The notes under the pieces: model-generated
Databases searched by the model: none
The model's input: only the letters and a program-made list of their open reading frames with translations
Told to the model about the DNA's origin: nothing
Made by a program: the position numbers and the translations under genes
Source: Astropecten irregularis
Taxonomy: Eukaryota > Echinodermata > Asteroidea > Paxillosida > Astropectinidae
DNA: 64,000 nt
Assembly: GCA_963971285.1 (NCBI GenBank)
Contig: OZ020258.1
Location: 4,774,001-4,838,000, forward strand
Reading direction: 5' to 3'
In this document: piece after piece, positions 11,216 to 22,472 of the stretch
Layout of the letters: every line of letters starts with the position of its first letter
Numbering within the stretch: position 1 is the first letter of the stretch

Positions 11216-11761
11216 ATGAGTAAATCTGTATATAATGTTGACTATATTGGTTTATTTTCATTTACAATAATTTTGCAGTCTTATAATAATGGGTATTAAT
11301 TTTTCACGTAAAATATAATTATTTTGCAATTACTCTAAGATCGTGAAAGCGTTTATACTTGTTTTCATTGTAAGCAGAAATTGCTTAAACAGTAGGATTT
11401 TTTTATCACAAAATTGTCAGTCGTAGCATAATTCTATACACGATGCCAATTATTATGTGTTGCACTTATAGAAATGTTAAAATTCACAGTACATATCTTA
11501 ATTTACTGTTGTGCATGAACGAACTCAGATTAACAGACAACTTTCTCCATATTCTGAATTTTGATTTTGTCAACCGATACTCATTTAAGGAGCGATTATA
11601 ATGTTATAGTGCCCTTCTATGTATCATATTATTGAATGGTTTCTTTGGTTTCTGAGTAATTATAATTATTTGAGGTGATTCATATAATTCAGTATTCATT
11701 AATATTCATTTAATTTAATATCAGTGTTCATTTTATTCAGTCGAGAAAAAAGAGAGAGACT

Positions 11762-11845
11762 CCTGGTACACTTGGAGTTAGGAGGGCATGACGTTTCGAT
11801 CCTGTAGCATGATCTTTCTCAAAGGCTAAAACGTTTCAAGTTAAT
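11762..11845 (-). repeat. Hammerhead-like repeat fragment (degenerate)
   Basis: The reverse strand reads ttgagaaagatc ... ggatcgaaacgtca, the same arrangement as at 20669-20730. The catalytic CTGANGA block is not intact. Confidence 0.4.
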
Positions 11846-12580
11846 TACTTGTATTAAAAAAGAACAGACTCTATATATATAAAAGCACAGTATAGCCTAC
11901 CTCATTTCAACACATTAGGCACGTTCCTACCCACCAAAAAGCGCGACTATTTGGGTCGCACTCCAAATCGCGACCCAATTAACAGTCGCGCTTTTCGTCG
12001 TGTCCACACAGGCAGAAAAAGCGCGACCTAAATCGCACCGGTACGATTTCTGTCAAACTGCGCATGCCCGATTCTATATGAATATACTCTACTGCCTAGA
12101 CACTGACGTCACATATAAAAAAAAATATGAACTCGCAAGACTCCCTTTGAGCCCACATGGTCGCTGAAACCACAAGTATCCATCTTGGAGGGCCAAATAC
12201 AAAGGTAATACAAAGACACGCTCACCATTGTTAGTTAAACCCGTCTCTCAACAATAGTAACCGCATTGTATCCGGCACGGTAAGATGGCCACCGGTGTCT
12301 TCAGTTGATACAAAAGCATTGCAAGTTTTTTTATATGACTATTTGTGTCCACACCATAGAGCTATTAAAGTTCTTTGTTGTTTGAACGATTTTTTGCGAT
12401 TTGGTGATCTTTGTTGATGTCAGTAGACAAAACCGGGCAAATTAATGATTATTATGGTCTATATTATGTCACAAATTTTATGTCAACCTACAGGTGTATT
12501 ATGAATCTTAATAAAGACACGTGATTTCAGGCATGCGCAGTATACTCTTTGAGCTCATTAGTGTGAAGTGAATAAGACCT

Positions 12581-12935
12581 CAAAGGTAATATCATACTTT
12601 GGTTTTTGTCAAAGAAATGCAGATTCATGGACAAAAATATCAAGACAGATACAGTAACAGTCATCTGTGAAAATTTCAGTCCCATACGGTGCCCACTTTT
12701 TGAGAAATAAAAGTGAAAAACAGCCACAGTATTTCTTATTTTTGATCTCTTAAAAGATCAAAAAGATTTCCGGTCGCTGTTTTACAAACTTTCTGGATAA
12801 ATGCACCATTTCAGGCGGAACAAATTTAACAGTATGTTTCTACCGCCAGAAGATTCATACCCTGTAAGTTATACGTAAATCTGACTGTGAACATTTCTGT
12901 TTTGGTGTGTTACCAAAGTATGATACTACCTTTAA
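12581..12935 (-). mobile_element. Family A inverted-repeat element
   Basis: Full copy; left end caaaggtaatatcatac, right end gtatgatactacctttaa. Confidence 0.87.
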
Positions 12936-13474
12936 TGGTTCAAAAGTGAGAACAAAATCCAGTTTATGTTTTGGTCCTTCGTTTGTTCGGTTGGTTGAGC
13001 TGTTTGTCCGTCTGTGTTACTGTCTGGCTGCATGATATCTTGCCCCATACAATACATTAAGTTAAGTTTGCTTCAACCTCAGCTTCGATTTAACTTCTGA
13101 CGTTCTGTGTCAAACTTACAGGTGTAAGAAAAGAGGACATTTGACTAATGTTTGAAAATGGATAGGGGGCCTATACTCTCTTTTGAATAATAAAAATTAA
13201 GCTTCAGCTTCAAAAAGGCTAAAACTGCACTTCTGCTTTCTGATGACTGAGACCAAGCCGAAGCCAAAGACAAAGCCAATGTTTCGTCAAAGGCACACAG
13301 AGCCCTTACGAAACCAGGCTTGAGGCTAGACTTTGGACTTGTTTCGCTGCCGACTTTTTTAGGCCCACAAAATGAAACGAAGAGATCGGACCACATGACA
13401 AAGCCGAAGATTACACAAAATGGCGGGAGCAAAAAGCCAAAGGCTTATAGTTGCACGATCGAAAACCAGCGATC

Positions 13475-13770
13475 AGGGCCCAATTTCATGGAATCCGTTA
13501 CGGCCTATTTTTGTGCTAACAGACACTGCTACGCGTGAAATCTATTTCATGGAATCCGTAAGTAAGACTCTCGGTTAGCGAAGAATTTCTAGGGTAACCG
13601 TGATCATTTTCTGCTAACGGGCTGTTGTATACATTATGCACAAATTCCTTGCTTACCGTTACCAAAAAGGAAACTCTTCCGTGAAATACGCTAACCGTAA
13701 CCAAAATAATTCTGCTACCGTAAGCGAAGAAATTTTGCTAACGGTAACGGACTCCATGAAATTGGGCCCT
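13475..13770. mobile_element. AGGGCCCAATTTCATGG inverted-repeat element
   Basis: 296 bp with long ends: agggcccaatttcatggaat at left and ctccatgaaattgggccct at right. The interior repeats the motif gctaacggtaacg on both arms. Confidence 0.82.
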
Positions 13771-14382
13771 GCACAATACAGGCTAGGGCCTATACTGAGC
13801 AGGCGCCAACCACCTGAGAAAAACAAAAATAGACTCGTCGAGACTCCGAATAAAACCCGAATATCATACATTCCAACGACCATTGTTAAATTTCCGTTCT
13901 CTTCTAATGCTAAAAAAAATGGAGCAATTCTTGTTATTGTGATTGTGTGGTCTGCATGGAGTGCCTCACAATTTAACCCGCATCAAGCACACGGTGTACG
14001 TTAACGTGACTGCATTCTATAGCGTGGTGATGTACGTTTCTGCTGCGTGCCGTACAGAAAGGTAAAGTGATCTACTCCATGAATTATAGTTCTATGCACA
14101 TTAGCGGAAACGAGCCCTATTACTTGAATACTCTAGTACAAAGACAATTACTTCAATGGTCTTACGACGAAGGCTAATTAACAATTATAGGCTGATATAC
14201 ATTTGAGACATTTAGAAATTGAAAATGTACTGTGCATGGTTGATGAGCACATTGCCATTTACAGTAGGAATCGGGTTAGTCGGGTAAAGGAGAATGTGAT
14301 GTGTACAGAATCGGAGCACATAGACACAGCACACACGGCACCCTGAGCCATCATAGACATTAAATGAGAACAATTTCAATTA

Positions 14383-14695
14383 TCATCAAGACAGATACAG
14401 TAACAGTTATCTGCGAAAATTTCAGTTCCATACGGTGCCCACTTTTTGAGAAAACAGTGAAAAACAGCCACAATATTTCTTAACTTTTTCTCTTTAAATG
14501 TTGATCTTTTAAAAGATCAAAAGATTTTCGGTCGTTGTTTTACTAACCTCTGAATAAATACACCATTTCAGGGGGAAACATTGTAAAACGGTATGTTTTG
14601 TACCAGCACCATCTTCATAACCTGACAGTTATAGGTAAATCTATGAACATGTCTGTTTTGGTTTCTTACCAAAGTAACTATGATATTACCTTTAA
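14383..14695 (-). mobile_element. Family A element, left end missing
   Basis: Begins inside the element at atcaagacagatacagtaac and keeps the central palindrome and right end (gatattacctttaa). Confidence 0.8.
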
Positions 14696-14825
14696 GGTTT
14701 ATTTTCCTCAATGTCGGCCAGAGTGGAACCATACGATGATCGTAACACTTCACGTCTCATCACGGGTGTCATTATGCCCTATTAGACCTGAAGAGTTACG
14801 ATCATCGTTGCGATAGTCAGAACAG

Positions 14826-14956
14826 GGGCCGATTTCACAATACGCTTTGCGATCATCGTAAAGCCCAAATCCATAGCTAAACAGAAAATCGATCGCTACT
14901 CTCCATAGTAATTTTCCGTTTTATTTGGGCTTACGATGATCGCAAAGCGTTAGTGA
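14826..14956. repeat. Small foldback repeat with cgatcatcg arms
   Basis: Left arm acgctttgcgatcatcgtaa, right arm ttacgatgatcgcaaagcgt, about 130 bp overall. Pieces of a related repeat (cgatcgtagg) occur at 15060-15075 and 22915-23000. Confidence 0.7.
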
Positions 14957-15930
14957 TTTCACCAAACTCATCACAACTTGCTTTCAATCGTATATGACTT
15001 ATGATGCGTGGCAGCCCTAAGTATAGGATACGATGGGTGTCAATCCTTCGTAACTCGAGTTATGATCGATCGTAGGACTTTGTGAGTCTACCCCAGTACG
15101 GATGGAAAATGCATGGCCAGTAGCATAGCATTTTCTTCACTTTTGGATCGCGTTGGAGGTATATTCCGATAGTAGGCATACGGCCGTCATCACTCTTGTT
15201 GAAAAAATTCGTAATTACGAACTCATCTGTCATCTAAACAGAATTGCATTGTGAAAATTCTGCCTCTAAGCATGACAAAAAAGCATCAGTTACCGCATAA
15301 TGGTAGTATTAGTAAATTGCCGATAAAAAATTAATGGAACTTGCGTCGGGGCATGAAAAGGCTCCTAGGGCTTTGTTGATATATAATTCATAATAATTTC
15401 CGTGCGTTTACCTAAGCCATAATGGACAGAGCCACTACGCCCCTCCCTCAATTAAGTCAGGAGGCCCTCAAGTGACAAACAGTATATGAGATATCAAGAC
15501 GAAGAAAATTACTATTTTATGTTTTGTCCGAAACGTCGTGGTTTCCTTGACCTAGTTTTGTGAGGCTGATCATCAGTAGCCTCAAAGGGATTCCGTAACT
15601 AGACTAAGATTCTGGCTGCAGGTTTTTTTCTGATTTGAATATGGCTACGTCTGTTCTCTTGACTACGTCTTGAAATTGCACGAAAGTTCTTTATTACTAC
15701 TTACAATGAAGTTGAATATTACATTACATAATGGAACACTCACCTGTCCATTAATTGTCTGATGTCATCATATACTCACTTAATACACATGAACTGAATG
15801 TTGAAATAAACTTCGATTGATTTTCATTCATTTTTTTTTTAATCAAGCGCGTTCATATTATTCCCATTACATTTACACTGTATATAATTATTTGCCGATC
15901 ATTGGGAACAGTCATAATAAGCAGCAATAT

Positions 15931-16101
15931 GGCCTACGCCTTATTCACAGCGCATCCATCCTGTCACCTTCCTTGTATACCCATTGCAAAAGATAACACC
16001 GATTCTAAAAAGAAAACAGGTACCAGACTATTTTGAATCCAAGCCTCGGTTTGATTGCACTGCTTCGAATGTAGGATGGATGCGCCGTGAATAAGGCCTA
16101 C
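15931..16101. mobile_element. GGCCTA...TTATTCAC inverted-repeat element
   Basis: 171 bp; left ggcctacgccttattcacag, right cgccgtgaataaggcctac. Other copies are at 35585-35746 and 49187-49582, the latter interrupted. Confidence 0.8.
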
Positions 16102-16590
16102 CGCGCATACTGATAACACGAAAATGGTCATTCGTGGACACTGTACATCAGGGAAATGCCCTAGCAAGCACAAGGTATACTGCATTCATACGCCTGGAAG
16201 TAAGTGTCTAGTTTCGTTTTGCTTCGGTATATCTGATGATGCAGCAGCTTTAGCCTGTACATTTCTACCCAACGTGATTTGGTTGGCTATGTCTCCATCG
16301 CACGAACTCCAATAAGTGGTGACTGACCTCAGACGTGTGCAATCATCTTCTGCCGTGTTGAATTTTTAAGTGTATAGGCATAGTCTTACCTTTAAGAAGT
16401 GATTTCAACAGTTGAAGCAGAATTTTCTAATTGGACTGTTTGAATATTCTCGCCGTTGATCGTGGATAGGGCGAAAAGATGTTCTCTTACGTGTATTTGG
16501 TGAGTTAACCCATTTCATATATTACGAAGACTGGGGAAGTTCATGTTGCATTCATCTGTCCCCAATGGATCATTGTCGGAATGACCATAT

Positions 16591-16800
16591 CGTTCGAACG
16601 ATAAACCTGAGTCGTTGCAACGATTTTAATATCAAATCGTTGGGGTTGTATACATAAACCGTACGAACGATTGGGCTAAATCGTTCCAACGGCTTAGCGA
16701 ATGTTTTGAAAGGTGAAGTATGTGGTCGTTGGGGACGGTTTACTAAACCGTTCAAATAATTCAATCATTAAAACTATCCCTAAAAGTGTTGGAACGATTT
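16591..16800. repeat. Cluster of CGTTnnAACG palindromes
   Basis: CGTTCGAACG (16591), CGTTGCAACG (16613), CGTACGAACG (16660) and CGTTCCAACG (16682), plus related halves, lie within about 200 bp. No gene is visible. Confidence 0.6.
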
Positions 16801-16872
16801 TTTTGATTTTTTAAACATATTAATTGAAATGCAAGAACGCATAAGCTAAGTCGTCCCAACGAAATAAAAAAG

Positions 16873-17140
16873 TGACTGTTTTTCACTGTTTTCTCAAAAG
16901 GTGGGCACAGTAAGGGACTGAAATTTTCACAGATGACTGTTACTGTATCTGTCTTGATATGTTTGCCCATGAATCTGTATTTCCTTTGATAAAAATTATT
17001 AATTACCTTTAAGAAAAGTGTGATGTCACAATGCAAATCTCTATGGTGATACTGACAACCCATCTTAAAGGTAGTATCATACTTCGGTAAGAGACCAAAA
17101 CAGAAATGTTCACAGATTTACATATAACTTTCAGTTATAC
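16873..17140 (+). mobile_element. Family A halves, rearranged
   Basis: 16873-17013 is a right half (ctgtttttcactgttttctc ... attacctttaa). 17064-17140 is a left half (ttaaaggtagtatcatactt). A further degenerate middle part lies at 17309-17450. Confidence 0.7.
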
Positions 17141-17605
17141 TGCATGTTTAAGTATTGTTAAGCGCATAAAACAATAGAAAAGACAGAAATGCACTCGAAC
17201 AAGTTTTATGAAGCTTCTAAGCATTCGGTATAATCTGTCTCAACGTTTCGAGCGAGAGACGCGTACATGACGTAAAGATAAAAGGACATAAATGCAATTT
17301 AGTATTAAAAACCAAAACAGAAATGTACACAGATTTACGAAGAATTTACAGGGTATAAAGACGGTAATGTTAGAAACATACTGTGAAATGTTATTTATCC
17401 AGAAAAGAGTATAAACCTAACACCAAACATGTTTGATCTTTGGCGTAACAAAAATTGTAACAATTTTTCGTCGTTTTCTACTGTTTCCAATGATCAATCG
17501 TGCTGAAAATTTCACAGGTTTGCCCTCATTTAAAGACAAATCAAATGATGAGCAGCCTGCCGCTGTTCTGTAACTTTTACCGATGTTGTACAATGTACAT
17601 GCCTT

Positions 17606-17982
17606 TTAAAGGTACAGTACATGATTGGAAACATACCCAAACAGAAATCTTTACATATTTACGTATTTACGTATAACTTTCAGTGAATAAAGATGGTCCA
17701 GGTGGAAACATACCGTTAAAATTAATATTCCGCCTGAAATGCTGTATTTATTCAGAAATTTGTCAAACAAAGACCGAAAACAGTTTTGATCTCGGGGTAA
17801 GATCAAAACCATTTTTCGTGTTTTATCAAAACAATTGAGCCGGGTTTTCGCTATTTTCTCGTGACTCAGATCTCCGATTGAGCTCAAATGTTCACATGTT
17901 TATCATTTCCATGTACATGTTGGATTATGCAAAATGTGAGTGCTGTTCTGTGACTTTTACCAATCATATATTATACCTTTAA
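17606..17982 (+). mobile_element. Family B inverted-repeat element
   Basis: Ends are ttaaaggtacagtacatgat and tatattatacctttaa. The interior shares cgcctgaaatgctgtattta with family A, but the centre reads gatctcggggtaagatc. Confidence 0.82.
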
Positions 17983-18214
17983 AGGTACATGTATAAAGCT
18001 TTATGAGGTTCTTAATACATTGTGTCCTCTCTTTATTGCTTCTTACGGCCGCATATGATTTTTCTGTTGCACAAATCGTGAAACATATTTCATTTATATC
18101 TATATAGACATGCATGTCATAATGGTGGATTGCATATACAGGGTTGCCATACTCAATCTACATGTTTATAGGCCTACTTAAATTTACTAGATTAATATTT
18201 AGGCCCACATACTG

Positions 18215-18590
18215 CATGGGTGTCCCAGAAAAAAACGTAACACTATGTCGGGACCCATTATGTTAAAATTAAACTGTTTATCACTTCAAGATTCAGATAT
18301 GTGATACAACCATGTCTTGGCTATCAAGAATTTAAGCATATTGACGCTGAAATTGGCGAAAATATGACCGATTGAAAGAGTACTCCTTAAGAACAAATTT
18401 GCAAGGATAACACGCATAGCGGTCAATACACACATACTGTGTATGAAAGAAAGATGAAAATCGGGTTTTGAGGGTTTTTCAGTCAAATTCTGCTCCAATT
18501 CTACTTGGTGATAGCCAAGACATGGCTTTATCACATATCTGAATCTTAAAGTGATAAACAGTTTAATTTGGGTTTTGCACAAAACGTACC
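18215..18590. mobile_element. Mariner-like end element (older copy)
   Basis: Starts gggtgtcccagaaaaaaacg and has inner inverted arms around cacttcaagattcagatatg. Paralogous to 37244-37665, with a decayed right end. Confidence 0.65.
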
Positions 18591-18804
18591 TTACCTATTT
18601 CTAAACATCCTCCAAACCAATAGACTTAAAATTGACATATGTTCATATTGAAAGCATTTTCTGTCTTATATCAACATTTGAGCGGTATTATGTCTTTAAA
18701 AGATAGCTATGACGTTAAGGCGACCTCCAAAATGTCGCCTTAAGTACCATGGTCGCCATAACCTTCGCTGACTATAATTATGAAAACTGGTCTTCCTATA
18801 ATGT

Positions 18805-19170
18805 TAAAGGTAGTATCATACTTTGGTAAGACACTAAAACAGAAATGTTCACAGATTTAATACGTATAACTTACAGGGTATGATGATGGTGGTGGTAGAA
18901 ACCTATCGTTTAAAATTTTTCCGTCTGAAATGGTATATTTATCCAGAAATTAGTAAAACAACCACCGAAAATCTTTTTGATCTTTTAAAAGATCAAAAAT
19001 AAAAGAGAAAAGACTTAAGAAATACTGTGGCCGTTTTTCACGATTTTCTCAAAAAGTGAGCACTGTATGGGACTGAAATTTTCACAGATGACTGTTACTG
19101 TATCTGTCTTGTTATTTCTGCCCATGAATCTGCATTTCTTTGACAAAAACCAAAATATGATACTACTATG
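18805..19170 (+). mobile_element. Family A inverted-repeat element
   Basis: Full-length, with an intact centre gatcttttaaaagatc; the right end is degraded (atatgatactactat). Confidence 0.85.
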
Positions 19171-19994
19171 TTGAGCCGTACTCTTGCTCCAAAGTGCATA
19201 ACTGTGCCTTCATTTCTAGAGGTGAATTTTAATGATAAACGAGATGACGTTGATTACTCTGCCCTTTTTGTTGAATATGCACCTCATTAGCAAACACCTA
19301 TCAAGACATTATCTGGTATAGCTTCGTATTATACCAGATCATCAATAACCATGCAGTTTTAATGGGCTAAATAGACGAAAAGGCCATTAAGCACAATACC
19401 TCTATATTTACTCCGTTTTGTTTCGAACTAACCATTATAAGAATAGATAAATACAGAATAGGCGTCATTTCTGTGTAGTAAGGCCTAACCCCATCCAAAA
19501 TATACACAAGCCATTATTACATGCACCGCCGTTGGGCTCATTTATCATTGCCATTATAATAATGACATGATTTATCTGAGCTGTCTATCTGGCCCTGATG
19601 CCCGCTCAAGCAAGCATGATTAATAATAACAAAATGGGGGCTCCATCATCTAGAGCTGTCGCATCGTCTTCATGTCTGTATTAAATAATATTTACATAAA
19701 TATAAGGGCTGTGTATTGCATGGTCATTGGGGGCCATGACTTTGCCACTACGACGTTAGGAAAAATACAAATTTACACAACATAACAAACTGACGTTTCC
19801 ATCCTAACATGTGTTTGCATGTATGTGAAAGAGAAAAAAAGATAATCACGATAAAGGCAAAAACTTATATAAATATTTCAGTAATATGAGTTGTTGTGTT
19901 TTTAGATCTCGTATGTATTGACAAATTGGTTTGTTATAGGCCTATAGGCCTACTGAAGCAACCAAAATAAAAATAGAGTATTTTATTTTACATG

Positions 19995-20017
19995 AATTAT
20001 GGTGTTTACGAAATAGT

Positions 20018-20070
<53 letters not shown>

Positions 20071-20225
20071 TTCGTGAATCCATTCTCAAAATAGAGGCTT
20101 TTGGCTACGGTTCGGAAGTAGATTCTCTGGTTTGAAAAGGAAAACAGAGCTTCAGCTTCAATGAAAAAACCCATGCACAACCTAATGCAGAACTGGAGCC
20201 TGATTCTGAGCCTCCTTTTCGTAAT
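19995..20225. mobile_element. GGCTCAGGCTC inverted-repeat element
   Basis: The left arm has expanded into a pure ggctca microsatellite (about 20020-20070). It then runs through a conserved core (ttcgtgaatccattct ... cagagcttcagcttcaatga) to a right arm gagcctgattctgagcctcc. Five relatives are listed elsewhere. Confidence 0.75.
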
Positions 20226-20304
20226 AACCTCCATTATATTACACATAGTCTGGTGATTTTTTTTTCTTCTAAATCTATATTTCATATTCTTTTTATACAT
20301 CCAG

Positions 20305-20335
20305 ATCGTTCTGGTGGAATTGCTGGCACAGTCAA
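20305..20335 (+). CDS. Tentative gene 2 upstream micro-exon
   Basis: 31 nt between acceptor ttatacatccag and donor gtgagt. Read from phase 0 it gives IVLVELLAQS plus one base, and it joins the mucin exon (which needs a phase 1 donor) as STFAVTTHQ. The hydrophobic stretch could be the end of a signal peptide. No initiating exon was found further upstream. Phase agreement is the only strong argument. Confidence 0.3.
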
Positions 20336-20668
20336 GTGAGTATCTTTCCATTTCATAATTAAACACGTCACTGTGGCTAATTTAGAGACCGCACAGCCAA
20401 ACAACTGTAACAGACAAGTTACTATTCAGTGTTCTAAATAAGGCATGAATGTCAACCGTGCAATGTTACACTCGGCGCCTTTGTTCAACCCACGCTTTGC
20501 CCGAATCATTTAATAACTATTACCATATTTGTATGAGAGTCCATGACGCATTATCTTCTTCACAGTGTGTACAATGGAAATGGAAATTCTGTACTGTGTT
20601 CTCGATTTATATGTCCTTAATAATTCATAGCTGTTTTCAGAATTCCTTCACCACTTTAGATTAAATGC

Positions 20669-20730
20669 TTAGAGTTGGGAGGGCCTGACGCGTTTCGATC
20701 CTAGCAGGATCTTTCTCGAAGGCTATACTC
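20669..20730 (-). repeat. Hammerhead-like repeat fragment (degenerate)
   Basis: Reverse strand: helix gatcc-tgcta-ggatc followed by gaaacgcgtc, flanked by gcct/aggc arms. The upstream core reads tcgagaaa, not CTGANGA. Confidence 0.4.
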
Positions 20731-20736
20731 GTTAGA

Positions 20737-20939
20737 TTAAAGGTACAATACATGATTGGTAAAAGTCAATCCAAAAGTCAGATCCAGCATGTATACATGT
20801 ACATGAAATGATAAACCTGTGTAAACAATCCATTGCGTTCATTTTCGCCATCTCATCAGTCACGAAAAAAAAAACAGGTTAAGGTTATAGGTAAATCATT
20901 TCCGTTTGATATGTTACCAATCCTGTAATGTACCTTTAA
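20737..20939 (+). mobile_element. Family B element, internally deleted
   Basis: Ends are ttaaaggtacaatacatgat and cctgtaatgtacctttaa, 203 bp, lacking the central palindrome. Confidence 0.75.
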
Positions 20940-21177
20940 AGTGAATGCTTCTTTGCTGAAATTGTCCGGGGAAACCTATATTATTTGTCAGCAGAAATAC
21001 AATGTCATCGAAACAGTCAGATGTGGAATACAGTGAAATTTTGGCCATCTTGATCGGTTTTCCCTTTCCACACTTTGGAGTGCACCTTCTCTAGAAGGCA
21101 TTTTATAAAAGCATTGTTTATATATGCAAATTAGGCTCGCCATTCACCGACGTCAATTAGTGTTGCATGAAAACATC

Positions 21178-21402
21178 ATGTGCTGGCTCATGTGGGATTC
21201 GAACCCACGACCTCTTGCTTTCTAGAGCAGACAGCCAAGGGCATTCCTCATTTGCAAAATTATTCTGTCTCGGCGGCGAAAATGAATGCATAAATCAAAA
21301 TGATTCATCGCGGCACCCGATGTGAGATTTGACTCGACATACACTGCTGACCCCAGCTAGCTTGGCGGTCGTGGGTTGGAATCCCACCTAAGCCAGCGCA
21401 TG
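21178..21402. repeat. Inverted tRNA-like repeat pair
   Basis: Left arm gctggctcatgtgggattcg followed by aacccacgacc; right arm ggtcgtgggttggaatccca followed by cctaagccagc. Both arms contain a polymerase III B-box-like sequence. Confidence 0.65.
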
Positions 21403-21720
21403 ATTTTTGTATTCATGTGCACTCAACAAAAAAAAAAAAACATGCAGAATGCAGGGCACCTCCGAGAGTTTGCAATGATTTTGCCAATCACAATCTGCGG
21501 AATCGGTAGCCCATTCCAGTTGTACATACACGGGTTTACACCTTGGCGGCCATCTTAGATTTTGATCGCAACTTCAAAACGAGGCACTTCCACGCATGCG
21601 CACTTTTCGAAGTGTAAACCCGTGTACACTGTACATGTATTGGGTAGATATATTCTGTGCATTGTGATTGGGACACACTATACCTGTGAATCGCCAGTAT
21701 TAACAACGGAGTTTTTTCAG

Positions 21721-22472
21721 CTTTCGCCGTGACGACTCACCAATCAACCACGACGCACGGAATGACGTCAACAGCTTTGAGCACTTCTGAACCAACCACA
21801 ACCCAGAGGGAAACCACAATTTCCCAAATGGAATCGACCCCTGATACTGGCCAATCAACAACCGGGCTTGCATCTTCGACTCACCAATCAACCACGACGC
21901 ACGGAATGACGTCAACAGCTTTGATTTCTTCTGAACCAACCACAACCCAGAGAGAAACCACAATTTCTCAAATGGGATCGACCACTGACACTGGCCAATC
22001 AACAACCGGGCTTGCATCTTCGACTCACCAATCAACCACGACGCACGGAATGACGTCAACAGCTTTGATTTCTTCTGAACCAACCACAACCCAGAGAGAA
22101 ACCACAATTTCTCAAATGGGATCGACCCCTGATACTGGCCAATCAACAACCGGGCTTGCATCTTCGACTCACCAATCAACCACGACGCACGGAATGACGT
22201 CAACACCTTTGAGCACTTCTGAACCAACCACAACCAAGGAAGGCACCACAACTTCCCAAATGGGACCGCCTATTAACACTAGCCAAACAACAACCGCCCA
22301 TGCATCTTCGACCCACCAATCGGCGACCACGTATGGAATGACGTCAATGTCTTCAACTGGGCCGCCCACTACCCAGCAAAAAGCATCAACCTCCCAAATA
22401 GAACCGACTACAGAAACGGACCAAGTGCAGACCCAAGCCATCCCATCCTTGTGTTCAAGTACAGGTGAACAG
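21721..22472 (+). CDS. Gene 2 exon: mucin-like tandem repeat stalk
   Basis: 752 nt after acceptor gttttttcag, donor gtacga at 22473. Encodes five units of 48 residues beginning [15 protein letters not shown], rich in Thr and Ser and poor in hydrophobics: a likely heavily O-glycosylated extracellular stalk. It ends with a unique CSSTGEQ segment. It enters in phase 1. An alternative donor at 22465 (gtgaac) breaks the frame to the next exon. Confidence 0.87.

Larger units (their letters stand above)
9768..20304. other. Intergenic block between genes 1 and 2
   Basis: No coding exon could be supported apart from the tentative one at 20305. The block is filled with inverted-repeat elements listed separately. 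Stretches with nothing recognisable are 9768-10479, 11216-11760, 11846-12580, 12936-13290, 13771-14382, 14957-15520, 16105-16580 and 19171-19990. Confidence 0.6.

Noticed and set aside
15520..15610. CTGATGATCAG with nearby GAAAC considered as a hammerhead
   Set aside because: CTGATGATCAG is a palindrome-like loop and no helix II forms between it and the GAAA.
21700..22251. 183-codon open frame antisense to the mucin repeats
   Set aside because: A by-product of the 144-bp periodicity on the other strand. The sense frame has correct splice phases and continues into GAIN and GPS exons.
21735..22450. Regular direct repeats considered as a CRISPR-like array
   Set aside because: Units are contiguous with no spacers, encode a continuous Thr/Ser-rich frame, and the genome is eukaryotic.
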